From positions 1-64,000 of the forward strand of contig JAFIFP010000006.1 in assembly GCA_020831965.1 (NCBI GenBank): a stretch of 64,000 nt of DNA. The letters run 5' to 3'. The DNA is from Idiomarina sp. (GTDB lineage Bacteria; Pseudomonadota; Gammaproteobacteria; Enterobacterales; Alteromonadaceae). Each line of letters starts with the position of its first letter. Within the stretch, counting starts at the first letter, position 1. The notes beneath the pieces are model-generated. The model was not told the origin of the DNA, did no database searches, and saw nothing but the letters and a program-made list of their open reading frames with translations. The position numbers and the translations under genes were made by a program. Positions 19,652-29,696 of the stretch are shown here, one piece after another.

Positions 19652-20365
19652 ATGACTTGGCAGTTTCATCGACGTCTGCAGCCTATTGATATTCTAAGTT
19701 TCGATTTGGACGATACCCTGTACGCCAATGCCCCTGTCATGGTGCGTGCCGAACAAGAAGTGGCGGATTTCATTGCGACTCGTTGGCCCCAATCCAGCGA
19801 ACTTGATGTGCGAGCTTGGCGGCAATTGCGTGACCAAGTAGCGGCGGCTAATGCTGAACTTGCAAGCGATATGACAGCCTTAAGGCTCGCTACGTTAGAG
19901 CAAGGGCTAAGTGCCTGTGGTGTCGCGTCTGCGCGCGACGCTGCCGAAGAGGCGATGGCCGAATTCTTGATTGCTCGAAACCGAGTCGATATTTCCCCGG
20001 AAGTGCATCAACTGCTGCGTGACTTGGCATCTCGCTATCGCTTGATTGCCGTTAGTAACGGTAATGCCGACATTCAACGCATTGGTCTGAGTGACTATTT
20101 TGAGGCGGCGTTTCAGCCGGGCAATGGCCGCCGGGGTAAGCCCTACTCCGACTTGTTTGATGCGGCTGCAGCCCGTTTAACGGTGAAAAACTCGAGTCGG
20201 ATTTTGCACATAGGCGATCATCCGGTCAGTGACGTACAAGGTGCTTTAAAGTTTGGTGCGCAGGCGCTTTGGTATGCTCCTGAAGCTCAAACTTCATCCT
20301 CTGAACTGACATGGCTCCCGCATGCAACCATCACGGACTTGCAGGCATTGAGAGCTTTGCTTTAG
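19652..20365 (+). CDS. yigB: HAD-family phosphatase, YigB type
   Basis: This 237-residue haloacid-dehalogenase hydrolase has the nucleophile motif SFDLDDTLYAN, motif II VSNGNAD, motif III Lys in RRGKPYSDLF and motif IV HIGDHPVSDVQGA. In E. coli YigB dephosphorylates FMN and other substrates and lies between xerC and uvrD, as here. The gene is 12 nt after xerC with its own AGGAG-type site. Confidence 0.88.
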   Translation: MTWQFHRRLQPIDILSFDLDDTLYANAPVMVRAEQEVADFIATRWPQSSELDVRAWRQLRDQVAAANAELASDMTALRLATLEQGLSACGVASARDAAEEAMAEFLIARNRVDISPEVHQLLRDLASRYRLIAVSNGNADIQRIGLSDYFEAAFQPGNGRRGKPYSDLFDAAAARLTVKNSSRILHIGDHPVSDVQGALKFGAQALWYAPEAQTSSSELTWLPHATITDLQALRALL

Positions 20366-20367
20366 TA

Positions 20368-20383
20368 CTGGTTGCATATACAG
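20368..20383 (+). promoter_or_regulatory. LexA (SOS) box before uvrD
   Basis: CTGGTTGCATATACAG has the CTG-N10-CAG form of the gammaproteobacterial LexA operator and matches 12 of 16 consensus positions. It begins 2 bp after the yigB stop and lies 53 bp before the uvrD start. E. coli uvrD is also LexA-controlled. Confidence 0.75.
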
Positions 20384-20435
20384 TCTACGGCCAGTAGACT
20401 TCCCCTAATAATTCTCGTTAGATGCAGGCATGCCA

Positions 20436-22607
20436 ATGGATGTTTCCCACCTACTTGATGGGCTGAATGATCGACAACGCGATGCCGTGAGTGCAGACGA
20501 GCGCCACATGTTGGTGCTTGCCGGAGCGGGCAGTGGCAAAACGCGCGTGTTGGTGCACCGCATTGCCTGGTTAATTCAAGTCATGCAGTACTCTCCCATG
20601 TCCATTATGGCGGTGACCTTTACTAACAAAGCCGCGGCAGAAATGCGTGGACGGGTTGAGCGCTTGCTTGGCCGCGACGTGCGCAAAATGTGGATGGGAA
20701 CGTTTCACGGGCTCGCTCACCGGCTGTTACGTGCGCATTACCAAGACGCCGGGCTACCTCAGAACTTTCAAATTCTTGATAGCGATGATCAACTTCGGCT
20801 GGTGAAGCGCACACTACGGGCATTGAATATTGACGAGAAGCAATGGCCAGCCAAGCAGGCCCAGTGGTATATCAACGGCAAGAAAGACGAAGGGTTACGC
20901 CCGCAGCATATCGATGCGTTTGATGTGGCTGAGAAAACCCACAAGGAAATTTATACGGCTTATCAAGAAGCCTGTGATCGTTCGGGCTTAGTGGATTTTG
21001 CCGAACTGTTGCTGCGCGCCCATGAAGTGTTGCGAGACAATAAATATGTCCGAGAACATTATCAGCGACGTTTTCGACATATTCTGGTCGACGAGTTCCA
21101 AGACACGAACCAAATTCAATATGCCTGGGTTCAATTACTGGCGGGGAAAGAGAACCATGTCACCATAGTGGGTGATGATGACCAGTCCATTTATGGCTGG
21201 CGCGGTGCGCAAGTAGAGAACTTGCAGCATTTCTTGCGTGACTTTCCAACGGCAGAAACCATTCGGCTCGAGCAGAACTACCGTTCCACCGGCACCATTC
21301 TCGGTGCGGCCAATGCGGTCATTACTAACAATGCCGGTCGCCTCGGCAAGGAGTTATGGACCGCAGGCGAAGATGGCTCCCCGATTGCACTCTATGCGGC
21401 CTTCAATGAGCAGGAAGAGGCGCGTTACATCGTGTCACGGATTATGCAGTGGCAAGATCAAGGCGGGGCATTGCAAGACGTGGCGTTACTCTATCGAAAT
21501 AATGCGCAGTCACGCGTTCTGGAAGAAAGCCTGTTGTACGCGCAAATCCCCTATCGAATTTATGGCGGCCTACGCTTCTTCGATCGACAGGAAATTAAAG
21601 ATGCGTTGGCTTACTTAAGGTTAATCAGTAACCGGGACGATGATGCTGCATTCGAGCGCGTTGTGAATACGCCGGCGCGGGGCATCGGTGAACGCACCCT
21701 TGGCCTCTTGCGTGAAACTGCACGTTCGCATCAGCGGACGTTATGGCAGGCTGCGGAGTTGATGGTGCGTGAGCAGCTACTCACAGGACGCGCCAAAGGA
21801 GCCATTCAAGCATTCTTGGACAAGATCACGGCGCTTGAAGAGCATGTGCGCAATAAATCGTTGTCTGAACAGACGGATCGCGTGCTGCATGGCAGTGGTT
21901 TGCTGGCTATGTATCAAGCCGAGCAAAGTGATAAAGCGGAAACGCGCGTAGAAAACTTGAAAGAGTTAGTAAGTGCAACGGAGTCCTTCGTTCCTACTGG
22001 TGAAGAAGGTATGACGCCACTGGCGGAATTCCTTTCACATGCAGCGCTCGAGGCAGGTGATGAGCAGGCGGACGCCCATCAAGACGCTGTGCAGCTGATG
22101 ACCTTACACAGCGCTAAAGGGCTCGAGTTTCCCTTGGTATTTATGACAGGTTTGGAAGAAGGCACTTTCCCTTCGCAGCAGTCGAGCGGCGAGTCCGGTC
22201 GTTTAGAAGAGGAGCGTCGACTGTGTTACGTGGGTATGACTCGTGCAATGGAAAAGTTGGTACTTACTTACGCAGAGAGCCGCAGGCTCTATGGTCAAGT
22301 CAACTATCATCGGCCAAGCCGATTTATCAGTGAGTTACCGACGGAGTACATTGATGAAGTGCGCGTGCAGGCGCGAGTCGAAACGCCTCAGTCGCAACGC
22401 AGCCGTTTTCATAACGCGGCGAGCCATGAAAGCTTTGTGGAAACTGGTTATCAATTAGGTCAGCGCGTGTTGCATAGCAAATTTGGTGAAGGGACAGTGT
22501 TGAACTATGAGGGCACGGGCCCACAAAGCCGGATTCAAATTAATTTCGATGACCTAGGCAGCAAGTGGCTTGTGGTCGCTTACGCGCGCCTTACTCCTTT
22601 GCACTAG
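20436..22607 (+). CDS. uvrD: DNA helicase II UvrD
   Basis: This 723-residue SF1 3'-5' helicase acts in mismatch and nucleotide excision repair. Motifs are complete: LAGAGSGKT, VDEFQDTN, GDDDQSIYGWRGA, LEQNYRS, TLHSAKGLEFPLVF and YVGMTRA, with the C-terminal domain that contacts RNA polymerase in relatives (QRVLHSKFGEGTVLNYEG). The ATG at 20436 has an AGG site 7 nt upstream; the ATG at 20430 lies too close to it. The 3' end overlaps rarD on the other strand by 17 nt. Confidence 0.95.
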   Translation: MDVSHLLDGLNDRQRDAVSADERHMLVLAGAGSGKTRVLVHRIAWLIQVMQYSPMSIMAVTFTNKAAAEMRGRVERLLGRDVRKMWMGTFHGLAHRLLRAHYQDAGLPQNFQILDSDDQLRLVKRTLRALNIDEKQWPAKQAQWYINGKKDEGLRPQHIDAFDVAEKTHKEIYTAYQEACDRSGLVDFAELLLRAHEVLRDNKYVREHYQRRFRHILVDEFQDTNQIQYAWVQLLAGKENHVTIVGDDDQSIYGWRGAQVENLQHFLRDFPTAETIRLEQNYRSTGTILGAANAVITNNAGRLGKELWTAGEDGSPIALYAAFNEQEEARYIVSRIMQWQDQGGALQDVALLYRNNAQSRVLEESLLYAQIPYRIYGGLRFFDRQEIKDALAYLRLISNRDDDAAFERVVNTPARGIGERTLGLLRETARSHQRTLWQAAELMVREQLLTGRAKGAIQAFLDKITALEEHVRNKSLSEQTDRVLHGSGLLAMYQAEQSDKAETRVENLKELVSATESFVPTGEEGMTPLAEFLSHAALEAGDEQADAHQDAVQLMTLHSAKGLEFPLVFMTGLEEGTFPSQQSSGESGRLEEERRLCYVGMTRAMEKLVLTYAESRRLYGQVNYHRPSRFISELPTEYIDEVRVQARVETPQSQRSRFHNAASHESFVETGYQLGQRVLHSKFGEGTVLNYEGTGPQSRIQINFDDLGSKWLVVAYARLTPLH

Positions 22608-23541
22608 CGGCCAGTCGACTTGCGCGTTCAGCCTTTGCGGCTTGGCGCGTTTGTCGGTGGGTTCTCAGCGCATCGACACTGTATATCCCCAAGGCCGTCC
22701 AGATAATCACAAAGGTCACCAATTTATCGATAGTGAGTGCTTCGCCGTACACCACGACCGCCAGAATAAACATCAGGCTTGGGCCAATGTATTGGAAAAA
22801 ACCCAGCGTGGAGTATCTTAAACGCTGCGCTGCTGCGGTAAAACATAGCAAGGGCACCGTCGTAATCACACCCGCCATCACGAGTAGCACATTCAATTGC
22901 CAGGTGTTTACGAACATATTACTGGCGTGGGAGTCTGCGAACAGCCAAAAGTAGATCAACATCGCCGGTAACAAGAGCATGACTTCAAGCCAAAGGCCGG
23001 TCATGGAATCGAAGGGTAACTTTTTCCGAATTGCGCCATAGGTAGCGAAAGACGCAGCAAGAGTGAGCGCAATCCAAGGGACAGAGCCAAAGGTAATGAT
23101 CTGAATGGTGACACCCACAAAGGCGAGGCCAACGGCCCAAAGCTGCAGTTTGCGCAGCCGTTCAGCAAAGAAGAGCATCCCGATTGCGACATTCAATAAG
23201 GGATTAATGTAATAGCCTAGGCTTGCGTCCAAGATAAAGTCATTGGCAACAGCCCAAATAAACAGAAACCAATTAAATCCGATCAGGAGCGTGGCCAGCG
23301 CGAGCCAGCCCAATTGTTTTGGTGATTGGAAGGCGGTGACGACGCGATGCAGGCGCCGCGTGCCAACTAAAAGCAAGAACACAAGAGCAAAAGCCCAGAA
23401 TACCCGATGAGCCAAAATTTCAAAGGGCGGAACGTGCGCCACCCACTTGAAGTATACCGGCGCAATGCCCCAAATCGTATAAGCGGCGATGGCGAAGAAT
23501 ACGCCGTGTTTGGAACGTCGAGCCAGTTCTTCTGGTGTCAT
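22591..23541 (-). CDS. rarD: EamA-family transporter RarD
   Basis: This 316-residue inner-membrane protein has about ten hydrophobic segments in two EamA-like halves. The N-terminus GVFFAIAAYTIWGIAPVYFK and the LLIGFNWFLFIWAV block are typical of RarD, named for chloramphenicol sensitivity in E. coli though its substrate is not settled. It is convergent with uvrD and upstream of yigI in a conserved neighbourhood. The C-terminal tail is Ala/Arg-rich. Confidence 0.9.
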   Translation of the reverse strand: MTPEELARRSKHGVFFAIAAYTIWGIAPVYFKWVAHVPPFEILAHRVFWAFALVFLLLVGTRRLHRVVTAFQSPKQLGWLALATLLIGFNWFLFIWAVANDFILDASLGYYINPLLNVAIGMLFFAERLRKLQLWAVGLAFVGVTIQIITFGSVPWIALTLAASFATYGAIRKKLPFDSMTGLWLEVMLLLPAMLIYFWLFADSHASNMFVNTWQLNVLLVMAGVITTVPLLCFTAAAQRLRYSTLGFFQYIGPSLMFILAVVVYGEALTIDKLVTFVIIWTALGIYSVDALRTHRQTRQAAKAERASRLAASAKE

Positions 23542-23589
23542 GGAAGAGCCTATGTGATGTTCACCAACGTGAAGTTAACTCAAGTGATG

Positions 23590-24048
23590 TTAACCAACCA
23601 GATAAGTGCCAGTACCGAAGGCAATAAGCATACCTTGCTCATTATGCATCTCCATCCGTGCCACGGCGACTTTATTACCTGAGCGAATAATAGTGGCGGT
23701 ACAAATAAACTCGTCACCGCGGCCCGGGCGTAAATAATCGACTCGCAGATCAATGGTGCCACAGCGACTCATGCGTGCGAGGATCTCATCGGTGGGTGTA
23801 TTGTCTGCTAATCGTTCTACCACGCTTGCGAGAATCACTACACCACCAGCAGTATCAAGCGCAGTAGCCGTGACACCGCCATGGAGAATGCGTTGTGGCT
23901 GATTGCCGATTAAGGACTCTTGCCAGCGGAATTTCACTTCAGAGCGGGCGGACGAGAACTCGGTGATTTCCAGACCCAAGAGCTGCTGAAACGGCACTTG
24001 CGTGTTCATGTAGGTGGAAATTTGAGCGATTAACGCGGAAGCAGACAT
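23590..24048 (-). CDS. yigI: Hot-dog fold thioesterase, YigI type
   Basis: This 152-residue acyl-CoA thioesterase-like protein has the PaaI/YigI pattern: [20 protein letters not shown], then a beta-rich half with [14 protein letters not shown]. coli YigI (FadM-like role in fatty-acid metabolism) sits between rarD and recQ, as here. The ATG at 24048 (MSASALIAQ) is preferred; the longer frame to 24177 adds residues unlike the family and overlaps the recQ control region. Confidence 0.85.
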   Translation of the reverse strand: MSASALIAQISTYMNTQVPFQQLLGLEITEFSSARSEVKFRWQESLIGNQPQRILHGGVTATALDTAGGVVILASVVERLADNTPTDEILARMSRCGTIDLRVDYLRPGRGDEFICTATIIRSGNKVAVARMEMHNEQGMLIAFGTGTYLVG

Positions 24049-24181
24049 AGCATCATGGTTATTGTTGAGCAGGCTGCTTACAATAGTGAGCGTTCGCCAG
24101 CAAGTCAATTGCCAGCCAAGCAACTGGAGCGACTCGGGCGCTTTTGTACTCGCACTTAACTTAATCAAAGAGGTCATATTC

Positions 24182-26032
24182 GTGCAGCACTTATCTCAAG
24201 CTTCGCCTTCTCAGGCACCGGCGGTCTCGCTGGTGGAAGCGCAAGCATTGCTGCAAGACGTCTTTGGGTACAAAGATTTTCGTTTTGGTCAGGCCGAAAT
24301 TATTGAGCAGGTCCTCGCTGGCGGTGACACACAAGTACTGTTACCTACAGGCGGGGGTAAGTCCCTGTGCTACCAATTACCGGCGCTTATGCTTCCGGGG
24401 CTTACACTCGTCATCTCACCCTTGGTATCGCTTATGGATGACCAAGTAACGGCACTCAAGGCCTTGGGGATATCCGCTGCAGCCATTCATTCGGGCATGC
24501 AGCCCGTGGAGGTGATGGAGACCTTTCGAGCCATTCAGGCGGGTGACATTCGTTTGCTCTATTTAGCGCCCGAACGGGTGTTACAAACGCATTTTCTTGA
24601 ACGCTTACAACAGCTTACTATTTCTTTGATTGCGGTAGACGAAGCCCATTGTATTTCTCAGTGGGGCCATGACTTTCGACCGGAGTACGGTCAACTGGGT
24701 ACGCTACGTCATTGGCTGCCGAATGTTCCAGTGCTGGCGCTGACTGCGACCGCCGATGCCGTGACTCGCGCAGATATTGCCGAGCGTATGCATTTGCGTG
24801 AGCCGCGCGTGGTTCAGGGGTCGTTTGATCGCCCGAACATTCGTTACTTGGTGCAGGAAAAGTTTCGTCCGCAGCAGCAAGTTGTGGATTACGTTCAGAA
24901 GCAGCGAGGTGCTTCAGGCATTATTTATTGTGGTAGCCGTAAGCGCACAGAAGAGCTCGCTGAACGACTTATGCGCGAAGGAGTCCGAGCGGCAGCCTAT
25001 CATGCTGGACTACCTCATGAACTACGGCAGTCCACTTTGCATCGCTTTCTACGTGATGATCTTGACGTAGTGGTGGCCACGGTCGCTTTTGGGATGGGAA
25101 TTAATAAGCCGAACGTGCGTTTTGTTTTGCATTACGATTTGCCTCGCAGCATTGAAGCCTATTATCAGGAAACCGGCCGTGCCGGTCGTGACGGCGCACC
25201 TGCGGAAGCGGTGATGTTTTTCGAACCCGGAGACGCGCGTTGGATTTGGCGTATTCTGGATGAGCAAGATGACACGCCTCAGCTACGAGTGGAGCGGCAG
25301 AAGTTTCAGGCCATGAATTCCTTTGCCGAAGCGCAAACCTGCCGACGCTTGGTGTTATTGAATTACTTTGGTGAATATCGCGATAAGCCGTGCGGCAACT
25401 GTGACTTATGTCTCGATCCTCCGAAGCAATACGATGGCACGGTCGATGCTCAAAAAGCCCTAAGTTGTGTGTACCGAACTGGACAGCAGTATGGCGTGCA
25501 CCATGTGGTGGATGTGTTGCGCGGCAGCCAGAATCAGCGCGTCAAGCAGCTCGGCCATGATCAGCTGAGTACATGGGGCATTGGTAAAGATCAAAGTCCT
25601 GAGCATTGGGTGTCCGTGTTACGTCAACTGATTCATCGCGGGTTGCTGGCGCAAGATATTCGCTTGCATAGCGCGTTACAGCTTACTGAAGCAGCGCGCT
25701 CTGTGTTGCGGGGTGAAGTTGCACTTACTTTGGCCGAGCCGCGTTTGCAGGCCTTGAGCCGGTCCGAGCAAGTCACCGATCGCGGTCAGCACGATAAAGC
25801 CTTGTTCCGAATGCTACGCGCGTTGAGAAAGCGCATTGCCGAGCGCGACGAAGTGCCGCCTTTTGTCGTGTTTAGTGACGCAACTTTGCAAGAAATGGCG
25901 TTATTATTGCCCACCAATGAATCAGAATTATTGGCTGTTTCTGGTGTTGGTCAGGTCAAACTCGCCCGTTATGGGCATGAGTTCATCAAAGAAATACAGA
26001 ATTACCTAGTAGAAAACCCGCTTACTTCTTGA
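24182..26032 (+). CDS. recQ: ATP-dependent DNA helicase RecQ
   Basis: This 616-residue 3'-5' helicase has [37 protein letters not shown] and [12 protein letters not shown], a zinc-binding C-terminal region ([12 protein letters not shown] and CGNCDLC), a winged helix and an HRDC domain near the C-terminus. The GTG at 24182 was chosen because AAAGAGG lies 8 nt upstream; the upstream ATG at 24062 would extend through the yigI start and adds non-family residues. It diverges from yigI. Confidence 0.94.
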   Translation: MQHLSQASPSQAPAVSLVEAQALLQDVFGYKDFRFGQAEIIEQVLAGGDTQVLLPTGGGKSLCYQLPALMLPGLTLVISPLVSLMDDQVTALKALGISAAAIHSGMQPVEVMETFRAIQAGDIRLLYLAPERVLQTHFLERLQQLTISLIAVDEAHCISQWGHDFRPEYGQLGTLRHWLPNVPVLALTATADAVTRADIAERMHLREPRVVQGSFDRPNIRYLVQEKFRPQQQVVDYVQKQRGASGIIYCGSRKRTEELAERLMREGVRAAAYHAGLPHELRQSTLHRFLRDDLDVVVATVAFGMGINKPNVRFVLHYDLPRSIEAYYQETGRAGRDGAPAEAVMFFEPGDARWIWRILDEQDDTPQLRVERQKFQAMNSFAEAQTCRRLVLLNYFGEYRDKPCGNCDLCLDPPKQYDGTVDAQKALSCVYRTGQQYGVHHVVDVLRGSQNQRVKQLGHDQLSTWGIGKDQSPEHWVSVLRQLIHRGLLAQDIRLHSALQLTEAARSVLRGEVALTLAEPRLQALSRSEQVTDRGQHDKALFRMLRALRKRIAERDEVPPFVVFSDATLQEMALLLPTNESELLAVSGVGQVKLARYGHEFIKEIQNYLVENPLTS

Positions 26033-26043
26033 TCAATAAAACA

Positions 26044-26061
26044 TTGTCATATTCCTGTCAC
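26044..26061 (+). promoter_or_regulatory. Candidate Pho box 1
   Basis: TTGTCAT-ATTC-CTGTCAC is two 7-bp repeats separated by 4 bp, the geometry of a PhoB site (consensus CTGTCAT-N4-CTGTCAT). It lies 11 bp after recQ and about 210 bp before the TonB receptor start. A TACACT -10-like hexamer follows at 26066-26071, so its promoter may lie here. Confidence 0.5.
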
Positions 26062-26143
26062 GATCTACACTTAGTCTGCTCACTGAAAGCTTGTCGACGA
26101 AGTTCTGTAAAGTGCGTAAATTAGTCAAGAAAAAGACATGAAA

Positions 26144-26161
26144 GTGTCTAAAAATTGTCAT
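26144..26161 (+). promoter_or_regulatory. Candidate Pho box 2 (weaker)
   Basis: GTGTCTA-AAAA-TTGTCAT has the same 7-4-7 arrangement, sharing TGTC in both halves, but the first half is degenerate. It lies about 110 bp before the receptor start. Taken alone it could be chance in an AT-rich stretch; two similar sites in one 220-bp region make it more credible. Confidence 0.35.
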
Positions 26162-26269
26162 AAAATACGCGCGCTTGAGTCTGAAGTGGTGTGTTAGGCG
26201 GTAACATCACTAGAGCTTTAGGACTTTTGAGGCATTATCTCACACACACAAACTATGCAGGTAAATGGC

Positions 26270-29200
26270 ATGACTAAGACGAAACTGACCCGTATCGCAA
26301 CGGCAGTAGCGCTCACCCTCGGTCTGTCTGGCGTCGCAATGGCGGAAACTTCTTCCTCTATGCGCGGTCAGGTTGTAGGACCAACAGGGCAGGTAATCGC
26401 TGACACTCGGATTATCATCGAACATATCCCATCAGGTACTCGTACAACAGCAGTCACAAACAGTAGCGGTAACTTCGTTGCTGCTGGTCTGCGTGTCGGT
26501 GGTCCTTACCGGGTAATCATTGAGTCAGAAAGCTACGAAGGCCAAACGCTAGAAGATATCTTCTTGCAACTAGGCGACGCATATCGTCTGAACGCGCAGC
26601 TGGAAGCGCGTCAGGAAACGTTCGAACGGATTACGGTTACTGGCCGCGCAATGAACCTCACCTCATTGCAAGCTGGTTCGTCAAGCACCTGGGGCGAGCG
26701 TGAAATCCAAACTTTGCCTACATTTGATCGTGACTTACGTGACATCGTGCGTCAAAACCCATTGGCAGCCGACATTAACGAAGGTAACTCTGGTGGTCAG
26801 CGCGCGTTGACCGTTGCGGGTAACAACCCACGTTTCAACAGTATTACTGTTGACGGTATCGGCCAAAACGATGATTTCGGTCTGAACACGAGTGGTTACC
26901 CAACGAACCGTTCACCAATTTCAATTGACGCGATTGAGCAAGTTTCAATTCAGTCAGTGCCATTTAATGCACGCTACTCTGGCTTTGCCGGCGCACGCGT
27001 AAACGCGGTAACGCGCTCAGGAACCAATGATATTCGTGGTTCACTCTTCTATGAGTATGCGAGCGACAGCCTTGCGGGCAACCCAAAGATTGACCGGTTT
27101 AATACGAACCCGAACGCTCAGCGTCCTAACCTCGACTTTAAAGAAGAGAGCATGGGCTTTAGCTTAGGCGGTCCAATTCTCCGCGATCAGTTGTTCTTCT
27201 TCGTAAACTATGAGCGTTACAAAGAACCGACTTCTGTACTGCAGGGTCCTGCAGGTTCTGGTGCAATCCAAGAGAAAAACATCTCTCCAGAAGTTATCTC
27301 AGAAGTTCAGCGTATTGCACAACAAGTGTATGGTGTTGACGCGGGTGACTGGAATGTTCGTCCTGATCAGAAAGACGAAAAAATCCTTCTGAAACTCGAC
27401 TGGAACATTAATGACCAACACCGTGCCGCTTTCACTTACCAAAGCGCAGAAGACCAAGCAGCGAACAACACCTCTCGCGGCGGTTTGACCAACATGAACT
27501 TGAATTCACATTGGTTTACGCGTCAGCAGTCCATGGACAGCTATGCATTCCAATTGTATTCAAACTGGACGAATCAGCTTTCGACTGAGTTGAAAATTTC
27601 ACAGAAAGACGTGGAAACTCGTCAAGATCCTTCATTGGGCCGTAACTTCGGTCAAGTTCAAGTTCGCTTTACTGCAGACGAGAACGAGGCGGGTAACGGT
27701 GGTGCGATATATATCGGCCCCGATCGTTCACGTCATGCCAACTACTTAGAAACTACTACTTTTGAAGCGCAGCTTCATGGTGAGTACTTGATGGATGAGC
27801 ACGTCATCCAGTTCGGTGTTGAATACTCGAATGTCGACGTGTTTAATGAATTTGTTCAGGACTCGCTAGGTGACTTCTTGTTCGAGAGCTTAGCCGATTT
27901 TGAGAACCGATTTGCATCTTCTATTGCATACCAGAACGCGTTTACAAACAATGCGGCTGACGGTGCGGCAGAGTTTAGCTATGGCAATATGGCATTCTAT
28001 ATTCAGGATAGCTGGGATGTGACTTGGGACTTAACGTTGAACTTCGGTTTACGTTATGAGCGTTTATTGTCTGGCGATAGCCCAGCGTTCAATCAGAATT
28101 TCTTCGACCGTTACGGCTTTGGCAATGACAACAGTCTTGACGGATTAGATATCTGGTTACCACGCTTTAGTTTCAGCTACGACTGGACAGATAACATCAC
28201 CGTACGCGGCGGTATGGGCCGCTTCTCGGGTGGTCGCCCCAATGTGTGGATTTCAAACGCGTACACGAACGACGGTGTAACTATCGTTGCTGCCGATACG
28301 CTATTTGATGTTGAAGGTGCTGATATCACCCAAGTGCCACAGTCTATGCGTGATTCATTGGCGGCTGGCGATGGTAACACTACGCCAATCGATCCGAATT
28401 TTAAAATGCCTTACGACACGCGTTACAGCTTGGCGTTTGACTACAATAACTTAAACCTTGGCCCACTGGGTGACACCTGGTTTGCGTCTGCTGAAGTGAT
28501 TTACACTAACAAAGACCGCGAAGTGGGCTGGACTAACTTAGCCAAGGTTCCATTGTTGGATGAAAACGGTAATCAACGCACTTCTATGGGTGGACGTCCA
28601 TTGTATGTGAGCTGGGATCCACTGGCTGGTGACCGTCCAGATACCATCGGTGGTTGGAACACAAACCGCTATGATGTGATGTTAACCAATGCTCGCGGCG
28701 GACGTGGTATCGTTTCAACGTTCAGCTTAGGTAATGCATGGGACAACGGGTTAAGCTTCCGTACCAGCTATACCAACCAAGATGTGCGTGACAAAACGTC
28801 TGGTGGCTCGTCTACGGCTCACTCAAACTATCGCTTCCAGACTGCAGTCGATAAGCAAGCACCAGAAGTGGGTGTTGCGTCTTATCAGATTAAGCATCGC
28901 TTCATTGCGACTGTGAATTACAGCACTGAGTTCTTCGATGGTTATGCAACCAACATGAGCTTATTCTGGGATCGCTTCTCTGGTCGTCCTTATAGCTACG
29001 CTCTGGATACCTTTCGGTTCCGTGGTTTCGGGGATGCTTCAAGCCAGAACTTGTGGTCGTCAACTAACTACCTCGCCTATATTCCAGATGGCGCGAATGA
29101 CCCGAACGTGCGTTATTCAGGTGACTTCACCTATGAAGAACTGCGTGACTGGTTAGAGCAAGCGAACTTGCTACAATACGCTGGTGGCTATAACGTCCGT

Positions 29201-29518
29201 AACGAGGGTAACTTCGGTCCGTGGAACACCAACCTAGACTTCCGTTTCGAGCAGGAAATCCCAGGTTTGTTCAACAATCACCGTGGTTCAATCTATGTCG
29301 ACGTACGTAACGTGCTGGGTATTTTTACGACGAACCAGCGCCAGTCACTGCCGTTCTCTGATTCTGCGCAGCGCCTTGTAGCGGTGAACCTTGACCCAGA
29401 AACTGGACAGTACATCTACAGCCGTCCGTTCGGTGGCTTCGATCCAAACCCACCAACGCGTTATAACGCGCGTGCTTCAACTTGGAGTGCGAAAATTGGT
29501 GTCCGCTACCGCTTCTAA
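26270..29518 (+). CDS. Oar-type TonB-dependent outer-membrane receptor
   Basis: This 1082-residue receptor starts with a signal peptide (MTKTKLTRIATAVALTLGLS, cleavage at AMA-ET), then a carboxypeptidase-regulatory-like fold (about 32-115, MRGQVVGPTGQVI), a plug and a large beta barrel ending in VRYRF, an outer-membrane C-terminal signature with terminal Phe. Large CarboxypepD_reg-like receptors are often annotated Oar-like; ligands are mostly unknown. The ATG at 26270 has GCAGG 8 nt upstream and a cleaner signal peptide than 26255. Possible Pho boxes suggest phosphate control. A terminator follows and no partner genes accompany it. Confidence 0.88.
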   Translation: MTKTKLTRIATAVALTLGLSGVAMAETSSSMRGQVVGPTGQVIADTRIIIEHIPSGTRTTAVTNSSGNFVAAGLRVGGPYRVIIESESYEGQTLEDIFLQLGDAYRLNAQLEARQETFERITVTGRAMNLTSLQAGSSSTWGEREIQTLPTFDRDLRDIVRQNPLAADINEGNSGGQRALTVAGNNPRFNSITVDGIGQNDDFGLNTSGYPTNRSPISIDAIEQVSIQSVPFNARYSGFAGARVNAVTRSGTNDIRGSLFYEYASDSLAGNPKIDRFNTNPNAQRPNLDFKEESMGFSLGGPILRDQLFFFVNYERYKEPTSVLQGPAGSGAIQEKNISPEVISEVQRIAQQVYGVDAGDWNVRPDQKDEKILLKLDWNINDQHRAAFTYQSAEDQAANNTSRGGLTNMNLNSHWFTRQQSMDSYAFQLYSNWTNQLSTELKISQKDVETRQDPSLGRNFGQVQVRFTADENEAGNGGAIYIGPDRSRHANYLETTTFEAQLHGEYLMDEHVIQFGVEYSNVDVFNEFVQDSLGDFLFESLADFENRFASSIAYQNAFTNNAADGAAEFSYGNMAFYIQDSWDVTWDLTLNFGLRYERLLSGDSPAFNQNFFDRYGFGNDNSLDGLDIWLPRFSFSYDWTDNITVRGGMGRFSGGRPNVWISNAYTNDGVTIVAADTLFDVEGADITQVPQSMRDSLAAGDGNTTPIDPNFKMPYDTRYSLAFDYNNLNLGPLGDTWFASAEVIYTNKDREVGWTNLAKVPLLDENGNQRTSMGGRPLYVSWDPLAGDRPDTIGGWNTNRYDVMLTNARGGRGIVSTFSLGNAWDNGLSFRTSYTNQDVRDKTSGGSSTAHSNYRFQTAVDKQAPEVGVASYQIKHRFIATVNYSTEFFDGYATNMSLFWDRFSGRPYSYALDTFRFRGFGDASSQNLWSSTNYLAYIPDGANDPNVRYSGDFTYEELRDWLEQANLLQYAGGYNVRNEGNFGPWNTNLDFRFEQEIPGLFNNHRGSIYVDVRNVLGIFTTNQRQSLPFSDSAQRLVAVNLDPETGQYIYSRPFGGFDPNPPTRYNARASTWSAKIGVRYRF

Positions 29519-29538
29519 GCAAGTGGTATAGGAAAGTC

Positions 29539-29567
29539 AAAACCGGCTCAAATGAGCCGGTTTTTTA
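29539..29567 (+). terminator. Rho-independent terminator after the Oar-type receptor
   Basis: An 11-bp stem (AAAACCGGCTC pairing with GAGCCGGTTTT) closes a 4-nt AAAT loop and runs into T residues, 20 nt after the receptor stop. Confidence 0.93.
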
Positions 29568-29696
29568 TGTCTAGAGGGTAAGTACTTGACGTTGTGTTCG
29601 ACTATGGTTGAATGTCAAAACCGTCTTTTGTTTTATAGTGTGATTATTTGCTGCAAGGACGCGCAACTCGACTAATTAACCACAGTGAGCAAGCCT

